Positions 42,780 to 51,435 of a stretch of 64,000 bases of DNA are shown here, one piece after another. The position numbers and the translations under genes were made by a program. Below the pieces are notes generated by a model, which did no database searches, was not told where the DNA came from, and saw only the letters and a list, made by a program, of their open reading frames with translations. Within the stretch, counting starts at the first letter, position 1; every line of letters begins with the position of its first letter. Source of the DNA: JBBQFI01 sp038321775. Its GTDB lineage: Bacteria; Verrucomicrobiota; Verrucomicrobiia; Chthoniobacterales; UBA10450. The stretch is taken from the NCBI GenBank assembly GCA_038321775.1, contig JBBQFI010000011.1, forward strand, positions 43,338 through 107,337. The letters are read 5' to 3'.

Positions 42780-45700
42780 TCAATCGAGCGATGGGGGGTC
42801 AAACTCCCGGAGATACTCTGTTATTTTCGCCGCGATAAAGTTCACCGTTGGTTCGCTGAGCAAGGAGGAATGCGATGATGACGCCCGATACGCCTCAATT
42901 TTTTTTGCCAATGCTTCCCAACCGAGCCTGGCACGTCGCTTCGCAGCCACAAATTCTTCAGAGTAAAAGAGCACAAGCCGTCCACGGAATCCTCGGGCTC
43001 TGTGTCGTAGGACCGCTCTGCCATGCGGTGAAAACTGAGTATCTGGCTCTGGCGTGTACTCGACTACTGAATCGAAAACGGGCTTCGGTTTGCGCATTCG
43101 TTGGCGAATCCGCGAAATTAATTTCTCGACAATCTTTCGGGGATCATCGGTAAGACGCTCCCGCAACTGATAGGACCGTTGGCGCAGGTCCGGAGCGAAA
43201 TCGACAGCAGCGCAATCAACCACCGCGAGGAGCGCAACTTTCTCGCCGCATTGCTCGAGTCGTTGCGCGATCTCATAAGCCACGTGACCGGACTGACAAT
43301 AACCGACAACGGCGTACGGACCACGCGGCTGCTTCGTTTTCATTAAGCTAATACAGTGTGCGGCCAGACTAGGAATGTCCTCACACGCCGGCGCTGGATC
43401 AAAACCCAAAAAGTAACAGGTCTCTTTCATCAGACGGACGAGATTGTGACATTCCACGAAGCGTTCTACCGAACCCACGGAAGGCGCCCAGAAAATAACC
43501 GGCAACGGTTTGTCGATCAGCGGCACGATCAACCCAGGCTCTCCAGTTTGCCATCCATCATAGGAACGGACAGCGTCTCCCAGCTCTCGAATCGTAGGTC
43601 GAAGAAACATCGTGGCTAAGGGCAACCGAATAGCAAAAGCAGTATTAATATCGCCGATAACACGCGCGGCAAGAAGCGAGTGACCGCCTGACTCGAAGAA
43701 GTTACTTCGTCGACCGATAGGTGTTACTCCCAGTGCCTTCTGCCAGATCTCCGCCAGGCGGCGCTCGATGACGTCACGCAAAACGTCCTCTTCCAAAGCT
43801 ACTTCACACCCAGATATACTCGGAACGGGCAACGCGTTCCGATCAATCTTCCCGTTCGGAGTCCGCGGAAGACTTTCCAAGCTAACAAAAACCGCCGGCA
43901 CCATGTAGCCAGGAAGCTTTTGATTTAGAAACATTCGTAGCTGATCAGCTTGTAAAACAACGTTTGGCGTTGTGGTAAAGTAACCTATAAGCTGCTCACC
44001 AACGGTCTCGCTTTTTCTTACCGCGACCACGCATTCTTTGATCTCAGGATGCTGAGCGAGTGTGGACTCTATTTCACCGAGCTCGATTCGAAAGCCACGG
44101 ATCTTTACCTGATGATCCATTCGTCCCAAAAACTCGATCCTCCCATCGGCCCGGTAGCGACAGAGATCGCCGGTTCGATAGAGCCGTGCATCAACGTTGT
44201 CGGCAAAAGGATCAGAAACAAAACGCTCTGCTGTCAGTTCCGGTCGGTTTAAATAACCACGAGCTACTCCTTGACCCCCAAGATATAACTCACCAGGAAC
44301 ACCGATCGGAGCCAACCGACGTTTCTCATCGAGAATATAGGCCTGCTTATTTGCAATTGGCTTTCCGATAGTAGCGATCTCGTTAGCGTGTCGAAGCGCA
44401 CAGGTCGAGTAGGTTGTATCTTCCGACGGACCGTAGAGATCGTACACCTTTTCTACCGACACTTGATCGTAAATCTCATTTACCAATTGCGTTTTGAGCG
44501 GCTCCCCCGCGAGATTAACGGTGACTACCGACTTCGGTAATTCTCCAGAACGAACTAACTCCGCCATGCCCGACGGCACGGTGTTAACGAGAGTGACTTC
44601 TTCTCGGGCCGGCAAACTCGTTAACTGCAAAATGTTTTCTGCCAGGATCACCTTGCCGCCACAGGTCAAAGGAACAAAGAGCTCAAATACAGAAAGGTCG
44701 AATGAGATGGAGGTCGAAGCCAAAACTCCAGACAGTTCGCGTTGGTTATAATGCTTATGTGCCCAATAAATCAGAGATGCGGTATTGCGATGTTCAATCG
44801 CCACTCCCTTTGGCTTGCCGGTCGAGCCTGAAGTATAAATGACGTAAGCCAATTTGTCGGAAGCAGCCAGTTCGTCAGGCTTCGCCGTACCGTGCTGACT
44901 TAAGTCGTCTTCGATGTCGACCACGATCGCTTGGAGAAACGAAAGCGATGTAAACAGGCGCTTTTGTGTCACTATTATCTTAATCGCCGAATCTTCGACG
45001 ATGAATTGAAACCGCTCCTTAGGATAACTAGGGTCGATAGGAACATAAGCTCCACCGGCCTTAAGGATACCTAACAAACTTACGATCATCTCAATGGAGC
45101 GTTCCAGAGAAACTCCGACCAACGTCTCCGCCTTTACGCCGCATTCGCGCAGGTAGTGAGCCAGTTGATTTGCCCGCACATCGAGTTCCTGATAACTGAT
45201 TCGCCTATCCCGGTCGAACACGGCGGTCGCATTCGGATCTCTCTTTACCTGTTCCTCAAATAACTGATGAATGCACTTGCCCGTCGGATGAGCCACGAGC
45301 GTGGCATTCCATTCCGTCACCAGCTTATGTTCCTCGGTCGCTGGAAGCATTTGCGCTTCGGCTACAGGCTGTTCCGGATTCGTCAGCATGCTATCGAGCA
45401 AGCATTGATAATGATTACTCATGCGCTCGATCGTTTCCCGGTCGAAAAGATCCGTATTATAAATTAAATCACCGGACCACTCCCCATTCTGGAGTATAAG
45501 GGTTAGTTCCAGGTCGAAGTGCGTTGCCGTCGTTGGCAGCGGATAACGTGAAACTTCAATCTTCGACAAGGACAGCAGGTGAGCTGGAGCATTTTGCACC
45601 GTGAACAAAACTTGGAACAATGGATGTTGACTTAGGTCTCGTTGCGGATTGAGCGCTTCGACCAGCTTTTCGAATGGCAAATCCTTGTGCTCATAGGCAT

Positions 45701-48485
45701 CGAGAGCCGTTATCTTGACCTGCTCGACTACCTCGCGAAAATCCGGATCCCCTGACAGGTCGGTTCGCAAGACAAGCGTGTTGACGAAAAAACCGATCAG
45801 ATTCTCGAGTTCGAGATGAGAGCGATTGGAAACGGGCGTGCCAACGACTATATCCTTCTGTGACGAATAACGTCCCAACAAAATCTGGAACGCAGCTAAC
45901 AGGGTCATGAACGGAGTTACACCAGCCTCACGATTAAACTTCTCCAATCGCGCTGCTAACGCTGGAGGAAGAGTGAACGATACTCGTGACCCAGCAAATG
46001 TTTGTCTGACCGGTCGCGGCCTATCCGTCGAAAGTTGAAGAGTAGCGATGCCATCGAGCTGCTGCCGCCAGTATAGTAGCTGGCGCTCGAGCTCAGTGTC
46101 GTGCAACCAAAGCCGCTGCCAGACGGCGTAATCACCGTATTGTATTTTAACTTTCGCTAACTTAAGTCGCTGTTTTTTTAGAGCAGCCGTATAACACTCC
46201 GAAAGCTCTTGATACAAAATACCCAGTGACCATTCATCTGCGACGATATGATGGACAGTGAGCAATAATAGATGCTTTTCATTTCCTAACCGGATCAACA
46301 GAATTCTGAGAAGCGCGCCGTTACTAAGATCAAAGGTTCGTGCTGACTCTTTTACCAAAAGCTTGTCTAACTCCTCCCCTTTATGATCCGCGTGGCGATC
46401 CGAAACATCAGCCTTTTCGATTACGACATTTTCCGCCGCCAATACCTGACACGGCGCCCCGTCTTCAATTCGAAAATTAGTTCGCAGGATCTCCTGTCGA
46501 TGAACAACTTTCTGCAAACCGCTCTGGAGCAGATCGGCATCCAAAGGGCCGGTTACAAGAAATGCCTGGGGAATATGATACGCCAAGCTTTCTGGTTCTA
46601 TCTCGTGAAGGAACCAGAGTTGTTCCTGCGCAAAAGAAAGCGGCAAGGGAACGTTTCGCGGCAGCGCAACAAGATCCGGTAATGGTTCGTGCCTGGCTAT
46701 TGCGAGTCGGGAGACTAACTGGGCAATCGTAGGCATTTCGAAGATCGCACGCACCGGCAAGTCCAAGCCCAGGCTCGATCGAATGCGCAGGATAAGTCGA
46801 CCGGCTAGCAGAGAGTGACCGCCGAGATCAAAGAAATTGTCATGTATACCGATTTGGTCCCGCTGCAGTAGCTCTCCCCATATGCTTGCGAGGCACCGCT
46901 CCTTTTCATCACGCGGGCCAACGTTATTGCTATCAGCTAACAATTCAGTTCCTCGGAGTTTCGCCAGCTCCTTTCGATCGACCTTGCCGGTAATCGTCAT
47001 GGGAAATCCCGGTAACACAACATACCGCGAAGGAACCGCGTACTCCGGGATTTGCTCCAATAAAAACAGGCGAAGTTGCCCCAGAGTAATCAAGGCGTTT
47101 GGTCGCAGCGTTAAGTAGGCCGTTAACTGTTCTTCGGAGCTCCCGTTCCTTACCAGTAGGACACTTGAATTAGTTATTTCCGGATGGTTTCGGATAGCTG
47201 CTTCGACCTCCCCGAGTTCGAGACGAAATCCGCGAACCTTAACCTGCATATCGGATCGGCCCGTTAAGGTGTAACCAGCGCCTTTCTCCTTGTAAGCCAG
47301 GTCCCCTGTCCTGTATACGCGCGAGCAATCGAGAAACTGATCCGACAGGAAACGTGCTGCGGTTAGGTCTAGATTGTTCAAGTATCCGCGGGCGAGTCCT
47401 GGGCCGCCAATGTAAAGCTCTCCGATCTCACCATCAGACACCGGCTCCAGGTTTGAATCCAGTAGGCAAATAGTGGCATCAACGGGATCGCCTATCGGCA
47501 CAGGATTGGGGTCGCTAGTCTTCGAGCAAAACGAATAAGCCGTAAATGGCGCCTCCGCCAAGCCGTAACAGTTATATAATGTGGCAGGAAGCAACGACAG
47601 AGCTCGATCGCGCAAGCCAGGCGACAATATCTCACCCGAACAGAAGATTTGTTTTAGGCTTTTACAGCGACCAACATCATTGTTGTCCAGCAACAAACTA
47701 AGTATGGACGGTGAGATGCTTGCCGTTGTTACCTTGTTATCTAGTATCGTCCGAATCATCAACGCAGGATCCCGCTCCGCGTCCTGCGGGGCGATGACGG
47801 CTCTTGCGCCGATAAACAAAGGGAAAAGCAATTCCTCGGGTGCTCTTACGGATTTAAATAAAACACGGTCGTCGGCCGTAAGGTTAAATATGTTCCTTGC
47901 CCAATAATCCAAGCGCGCGAAAACGCGGTGTGGGATCATGACTCCTTTTGGATCACCAGCGGATCCCGAAGTATAAACCAAATAGGCAAGGTCCTCGGAG
48001 TCGACATTGATCGCGGGCTTGCTCGAAGATAGCTCTTTTATATCACCACTTATTTCATCTAAAACGATCGACCGTGCATCAATATCAGCGAGACGATTCA
48101 CCAGGCTCGAGTCGGTAACTACCACTGGCATACGCGTATCGGCAATAATGGCCTTAAGGCGTCGCTGCGGATGAGAAGTATCCAAAGGCACATAGACACC
48201 GCCGGTCTTAAGTATGGCGAAGATCGCGATTACCAGATCAATCGAACGCTCCATGAGGACGCCGACTGTCTTTTCGAGGCTCAAGCCTTCTCTAATAAGG
48301 TAGTTTGCGAGCTTGTTAGCTCGATCGTCCAGTTCGCGGTAGCTCAAATGTCTATCGCCATCCGTCAGGGCAATAGCTTCGGGCGTTTTGGCTACCTGAC
48401 ACTCGAAGAGTTGATGAATAACATCCACCTTTGAGTCACTCTCTGCACTTTCATAACCGCATTGCGCGGAGCCCGGCTTGTTCAT
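42780..48485 (-). CDS. Two-module non-ribosomal peptide synthetase (A-PCP-C-A-PCP-TE)
   Basis: This 1901-residue enzyme is laid out as A1 (about 25-515), PCP1 (carrier Ser558 in LGGHSLLAG), C (about 625-1050, HHIVADEWS with His746), A2 (about 1060-1560), PCP2 (Ser1603) and TE (about 1665-1895). A2 has FDLSVFE and binding-pocket residues reading D-L-F-N-N-A-L-T, a code I associate with alanine. A1 is unusual: its A4 region reads FKSVRAPEELLFP, about four residues short and without the FDxS Asp that holds the alpha-amino group, so it may load a non-amino acid. The TE nucleophile motif reads GYCQSG (Cys1730) instead of GxSxG. The product would be an acyl- or aminoacyl-amino acid released or cyclised by a Cys thioesterase. 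No PPTase is nearby. The composition looks more AT-rich than the neighbours. Confidence 0.93.
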   Translation of the reverse strand: MNKPGSAQCGYESAESDSKVDVIHQLFECQVAKTPEAIALTDGDRHLSYRELDDRANKLANYLIREGLSLEKTVGVLMERSIDLVIAIFAILKTGGVYVPLDTSHPQRRLKAIIADTRMPVVVTDSSLVNRLADIDARSIVLDEISGDIKELSSSKPAINVDSEDLAYLVYTSGSAGDPKGVMIPHRVFARLDYWARNIFNLTADDRVLFKSVRAPEELLFPLFIGARAVIAPQDAERDPALMIRTILDNKVTTASISPSILSLLLDNNDVGRCKSLKQIFCSGEILSPGLRDRALSLLPATLYNCYGLAEAPFTAYSFCSKTSDPNPVPIGDPVDATICLLDSNLEPVSDGEIGELYIGGPGLARGYLNNLDLTAARFLSDQFLDCSRVYRTGDLAYKEKGAGYTLTGRSDMQVKVRGFRLELGEVEAAIRNHPEITNSSVLLVRNGSSEEQLTAYLTLRPNALITLGQLRLFLLEQIPEYAVPSRYVVLPGFPMTITGKVDRKELAKLRGTELLADSNNVGPRDEKERCLASIWGELLQRDQIGIHDNFFDLGGHSLLAGRLILRIRSSLGLDLPVRAIFEMPTIAQLVSRLAIARHEPLPDLVALPRNVPLPLSFAQEQLWFLHEIEPESLAYHIPQAFLVTGPLDADLLQSGLQKVVHRQEILRTNFRIEDGAPCQVLAAENVVIEKADVSDRHADHKGEELDKLLVKESARTFDLSNGALLRILLIRLGNEKHLLLLTVHHIVADEWSLGILYQELSECYTAALKKQRLKLAKVKIQYGDYAVWQRLWLHDTELERQLLYWRQQLDGIATLQLSTDRPRPVRQTFAGSRVSFTLPPALAARLEKFNREAGVTPFMTLLAAFQILLGRYSSQKDIVVGTPVSNRSHLELENLIGFFVNTLVLRTDLSGDPDFREVVEQVKITALDAYEHKDLPFEKLVEALNPQRDLSQHPLFQVLFTVQNAPAHLLSLSKIEVSRYPLPTTATHFDLELTLILQNGEWSGDLIYNTDLFDRETIERMSNHYQCLLDSMLTNPEQPVAEAQMLPATEEHKLVTEWNATLVAHPTGKCIHQLFEEQVKRDPNATAVFDRDRRISYQELDVRANQLAHYLRECGVKAETLVGVSLERSIEMIVSLLGILKAGGAYVPIDPSYPKERFQFIVEDSAIKIIVTQKRLFTSLSFLQAIVVDIEDDLSQHGTAKPDELAASDKLAYVIYTSGSTGKPKGVAIEHRNTASLIYWAHKHYNQRELSGVLASTSISFDLSVFELFVPLTCGGKVILAENILQLTSLPAREEVTLVNTVPSGMAELVRSGELPKSVVTVNLAGEPLKTQLVNEIYDQVSVEKVYDLYGPSEDTTYSTCALRHANEIATIGKPIANKQAYILDEKRRLAPIGVPGELYLGGQGVARGYLNRPELTAERFVSDPFADNVDARLYRTGDLCRYRADGRIEFLGRMDHQVKIRGFRIELGEIESTLAQHPEIKECVVAVRKSETVGEQLIGYFTTTPNVVLQADQLRMFLNQKLPGYMVPAVFVSLESLPRTPNGKIDRNALPVPSISGCEVALEEDVLRDVIERRLAEIWQKALGVTPIGRRSNFFESGGHSLLAARVIGDINTAFAIRLPLATMFLRPTIRELGDAVRSYDGWQTGEPGLIVPLIDKPLPVIFWAPSVGSVERFVECHNLVRLMKETCYFLGFDPAPACEDIPSLAAHCISLMKTKQPRGPYAVVGYCQSGHVAYEIAQRLEQCGEKVALLAVVDCAAVDFAPDLRQRSYQLRERLTDDPRKIVEKLISRIRQRMRKPKPVFDSVVEYTPEPDTQFSPHGRAVLRHRARGFRGRLVLFYSEEFVAAKRRARLGWEALAKKIEAYRASSSHSSLLSEPTVNFIAAKITEYLREFDPPSLD

Positions 48486-50143
48486 CGAGAAATCGCTGTC
48501 TGATACTCCGTAGTGACGATAGCGGCTGTGCTTGGCAACGGCTGCTTGACGGGTAAGACTCCGGGCATCGCAGCCTTGTCGAAGATTGCTGCCACGGCCG
48601 CTTGCACTGAAACCGGTTGATAAGAGTAAGTTGCCAGTAACGCTCGTGCGTTAGGAATACGATTGAAGAGGCCCGGATCAGGAACATTCATTAGCACAGC
48701 GATCAGAGGACATTTGATGTTGCGAAGAAGTTCCAATCGCTCCAGGTAAATAAAGCCAGCAACGATCACATCCGACCGTTGTGCGAGTCGATCAATTGAC
48801 CGCTGAATGTCGCGCTTAGACTTTAAAGCCTGACTATCGACCAAAAGAAACTCTGCCTGCGGGGCAGCTACCTTTACCGCTTTAGCAAAGTTCTCACTGT
48901 CGCCAACAATTCCTATGCGGACGTTTTTAGATAACGGCAAGGTATTTGGTAGAAGGCGCAAACAAGTCACAGATTTGCGAGCAATCTCTTCCGCGAGAAG
49001 ACGATCTTCGTGCCGTTCCAGCTCGGCGAGGCGTTGCTCACGTGGCGAAGGAGTTTCAAAGATTCGCCTTTTCCGCTTCAAGGCTGTGATATGCCTTACG
49101 GCCTCGTCCAGACGCGCAGTTGGAATTTCTCCCGATTGAATAGCTTGAACTAGCGCATGTTGAACTTCCTTCTGGGCGTCCGATGAAAAAGCGATGAATA
49201 CCATGTCGGCTCCGCTCTTAATTGCTTCGACGGCCGCATGACCTAGTCCATACGATGAAATGGCGAGCATGCCTTCGAGTTCATCGGTTAGGATCAAGCC
49301 ATCGAAAGCGAACTCGTGACGTAGAAGACCGCCTAGCAGCTGGGGCGAGATTGTTGCAGGCAAGCGGTTATTCGTAAATGCGGGCATCGCTACATGAGCT
49401 GTCATGAGACCATCAAGATCGCTGCGTTCTATCACTTCGCGGAACGGTGTTAGTTCCTTACGGAGAACGTCGACTCGCTCCCAACGGACCGGCAATCTCT
49501 TGTGACTATCATCATTACCATGCCCTTCTCCGGGGAAATGCTTGGCTACTGTCGCGATCATCTCATTTTGTTGCGCGGTAATATAGGCCGATCCAAGTGC
49601 GGAAATAAGTTGCGGCTGCTCGCCGAAGGAACGCGTGGCGATCGCGGGATTGTTCGGAACATCGAGGACCGGCGCGAGGTTCATATTGAAGCCCAGTAAG
49701 CGAAGTCCCTTAGCCTGTGCCGCACCGGCCTTGGCCGCGAGGTCCGCGGAACCCGTCGCACCAAGAGCCATCGCTCCCGGAAAAGCTGTGACTTCATCGT
49801 CGATGCGAACAACAACGCCACCTTCCTGATCCACAGCAAGGAACGGTGGATTGTTTTCGCCAAGACAAGCACGCAGGTCGTCATTGAGTTTCGCTACTTG
49901 ACGGGCGCTGGTGATGTTTTGTTTGTAGAGACAAATGCCGCCCGGCTGTAATTCGCGTAACGTTTCACGAATTTCCGGTGTCACTTCAGGTCCTTTGAAG
50001 CCGACCATCATCAACTGACCAACCTTTTGCGCTAGTGCTGGTTCAATCGGAAACGAAACAGCACTTTTACGATGACATCCACAAACCGTCGCCGCCAAAA
50101 AAACAGCCAAAAGAAAGAGTTTATCGGGGCGTATTACTTGCAT
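48482..50143 (-). CDS. GH3-family beta-N-acetylhexosaminidase-like lipoprotein
   Basis: I start at Met 50143 (MQVIRPDKLFLLAVFLAATV, lipidation Cys in VCGC); another Met at 50170 is in frame. The 553-residue protein has a GH3 barrel with GGICLYKQNI, FLAVDQEGGVVVRI and the catalytic-loop KHFPGEGHGNDDSHKRLP (NagZ-type His-Asp). The DGLILTDELEGM segment holds the nucleophile Asp. A C-terminal domain follows (about 390-553), longer than in NagZ. It overlaps the NRPS start by ATGA, so both are translated together. Anchored outside the inner membrane, it could trim muropeptides or a glycosylated product. Confidence 0.88.
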   Translation of the reverse strand: MQVIRPDKLFLLAVFLAATVCGCHRKSAVSFPIEPALAQKVGQLMMVGFKGPEVTPEIRETLRELQPGGICLYKQNITSARQVAKLNDDLRACLGENNPPFLAVDQEGGVVVRIDDEVTAFPGAMALGATGSADLAAKAGAAQAKGLRLLGFNMNLAPVLDVPNNPAIATRSFGEQPQLISALGSAYITAQQNEMIATVAKHFPGEGHGNDDSHKRLPVRWERVDVLRKELTPFREVIERSDLDGLMTAHVAMPAFTNNRLPATISPQLLGGLLRHEFAFDGLILTDELEGMLAISSYGLGHAAVEAIKSGADMVFIAFSSDAQKEVQHALVQAIQSGEIPTARLDEAVRHITALKRKRRIFETPSPREQRLAELERHEDRLLAEEIARKSVTCLRLLPNTLPLSKNVRIGIVGDSENFAKAVKVAAPQAEFLLVDSQALKSKRDIQRSIDRLAQRSDVIVAGFIYLERLELLRNIKCPLIAVLMNVPDPGLFNRIPNARALLATYSYQPVSVQAAVAAIFDKAAMPGVLPVKQPLPSTAAIVTTEYQTAISR

Positions 50144-50265
50144 GAACGGAAGCCCCTGGAACCCATGCAAGGTTTATAACAGAATTACGCGATTTGAAGA
50201 GAAAGATTTTGCCTGAATCGTGCTGGATTTTGACTTTTTAGAGGGAGATAATTGGTCAGGTGGAT

Positions 50266-50339
50266 GCGCCCGTAGCTCAGCCGGATAGAGCAACGGATTT
50301 CTAATCCGTCGGTCGGGTGTTCGAGTCACCCCGGGCGCG
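50266..50339 (+). tRNA. tRNA-Arg (anticodon TCT)
   Basis: A complete cloverleaf is visible: acceptor stem GCGCCCG/CGGGCGC, D stem GCTC/GAGC, anticodon stem ACGGA/TCCGT with loop TTTCTAA (anticodon TCT, 50300-50302), five-base variable loop, T stem GGGTG/CACCC with TTCGAGT loop, and discriminator G. CCA is not encoded. Its 3' half is the attachment site of the integrated element that follows. Confidence 0.96.
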
Positions 50340-50344
50340 CTCCC
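50294..50344 (+). repeat. Attachment-site repeat, left copy (tRNA-Arg 3' half)
   Basis: These 51 bases, from the anticodon stem through the acceptor end and five bases beyond, recur at 51259-51309 with one mismatch (C50330 versus A51295). Tyrosine recombinases commonly use such tRNA 3' halves as attB. The intact tRNA at this side marks it as the functional reconstituted copy. Confidence 0.9.
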
Positions 50345-50507
50345 TCTAAGATACTGTTTCTGGAGGGAAAACGTCCTGTTTTTGACATTAACGAAAACAG
50401 TATGATTACATTCCATTCCACTCTAAAACCGACGATAAGTAGCGAACACTAGCGAACTTCGCTTACTGGCGCTTCCGCCGATGCCGGCCACGAAGGCATC
50501 CACATGA

Positions 50508-51110
50508 ATGACCTCGTGTCGCCCGATCTTCCGCGTGAAACAATGCAAACTGCACTGCAACCGTTATCGCTTTCTCGTCAGAGCACGCATCAGCGGCACC
50601 TGGACGCGCAAATATTTTGAGGCTCGAAAGCGAGCTGAGACTTACGCGGAATTGAAAAACCGAGAGGCCACAAATCAGGGACGAGAGATGGCGGAGTTTC
50701 CAACCTGGCTCCGCGTGATGGCGGAGTTATGCAATCGAACACTGCAACCGCACGGGAAGACTATTCAAGACGCGACAACGCATTTCCTGGAGTTCCTGAA
50801 AGCGACTCAAAAGAGCCGGACGACTCCGGAAGTCATCTCCGAGCTGCTTGCCGCGAAGCGAGCCGAAGGCGCGAGGCGCGAGCGTGCGGTATCTGGCTGA
50901 TCTAAAACACCGACTGAGACGGTTCGCCGATGATTTCAATGGTCAAACAGTTGCAACGATTAATCAGGCGCAGATTGACGATTGGCTTCGCGCTCTGTGC
51001 GTCTCGCCAGTCACGCGAAATAATTTTCGACGCGTTTTGATCGTCACCTTCAACTACGCAAAAAGCCGTGGGTATTGCCTAACGAATCCAGTAATTGCGA
51101 CTGCTAAGTT
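50508..51110 (+). pseudogene. Tyrosine-type integrase fragment, frameshifted and truncated
   Basis: The first frame encodes the arm-type and linker part (RYRFLVRARISGTWTRKYFE to SELLAAKRAEGA). A second frame continues with SVRYLADLKHRLRRFADDF and the core-binding domain (QIDDWLRALCVSPVTRNNFR, YAKSRGYCLTNP). The shift coincides with a 7-base tandem duplication, GGCGCGA at 50868-50874 and 50875-50881; deleting one copy restores EGASVRYL. The catalytic domain with the Arg-His-Arg-Tyr residues is absent, so it cannot recombine. A TCGTTAGGC word (minus, 51077-51085) lies at its end. Confidence 0.85.
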
Positions 51111-51258
51111 TTGCACTTGTAGCTTTGCGTTGCATAAGCTCGTGATTTTGGAGGGCATTCTAGCGATCGACAACTCTATTCACGTAGTCGTACCGCCCAT
51201 ATCCGGAAAAAAAGCGCGAATAAGTAGCGAACTTTTTTTGCTCGCTATCGTAACGGGT

Positions 51259-51309
51259 CGGATTTCTAATCCGTCGGTCGGGTGTTCGAGTCACACCGGG
51301 CGCGCTCCC
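51259..51309 (+). repeat. Attachment-site repeat, right copy
   Basis: This is the second copy of the tRNA-Arg 3' half (one mismatch to 50294-50344). It lacks the tRNA 5' half, so it cannot form a tRNA. Confidence 0.9.
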
Positions 51310-51401
51310 GTCCAAACCCGCCGCTGCTGCCCATCGTGGTCCGATTTCAACTAATCGACAAGGAATTCGGCGATTTGCGGTTCTGACCACGTTCGCGCTC
51401 G

Positions 51402-51435
51402 GCCTAACGAATTATGCGAACGTCGCTCGTTAGGC
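51402..51435. terminator. Inverted pair of the TCGTTAGGC word at the 3' end of ada
   Basis: GCCTAACGA (51402-51410) and TCGTTAGGC (51427-51435) are perfect inverted copies with a 16-base loop. The right copy supplies the TAA stop of ada on the minus strand. The 9-bp stem placed right at the gene end could act in transcription termination, as paired uptake words do in Neisseria and Haemophilus. No strong T-run follows. Confidence 0.6.

Larger units (their letters stand above)
50345..51309 (+). mobile_element. Remnant of a tRNA-Arg integrated element
   Basis: The element is bounded by the 51-base direct repeats and is only about 965 bases long. It contains a broken integrase on the plus strand near the left end, as expected for this class. 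The stretch 50345-50507 holds no gene; 51111-51258 is non-coding debris. The cargo has been lost, so it is a dead scar. Confidence 0.82.

Noticed and set aside
42780..50143. NRPS/GH3 block as cargo of the tRNA-Arg element
   Set aside because: The two att copies enclose only 50345-51309; the block lies on the other side of the intact tRNA, and no third repeat was seen beyond it.
50174..50416. Minus-strand open frame of 80 codons containing GVTRTPDRRIRNP
   Set aside because: This is the antisense translation of tRNA-Arg, a well-known spurious protein; the same occurs at 51160-51390 over the duplicated tRNA half.
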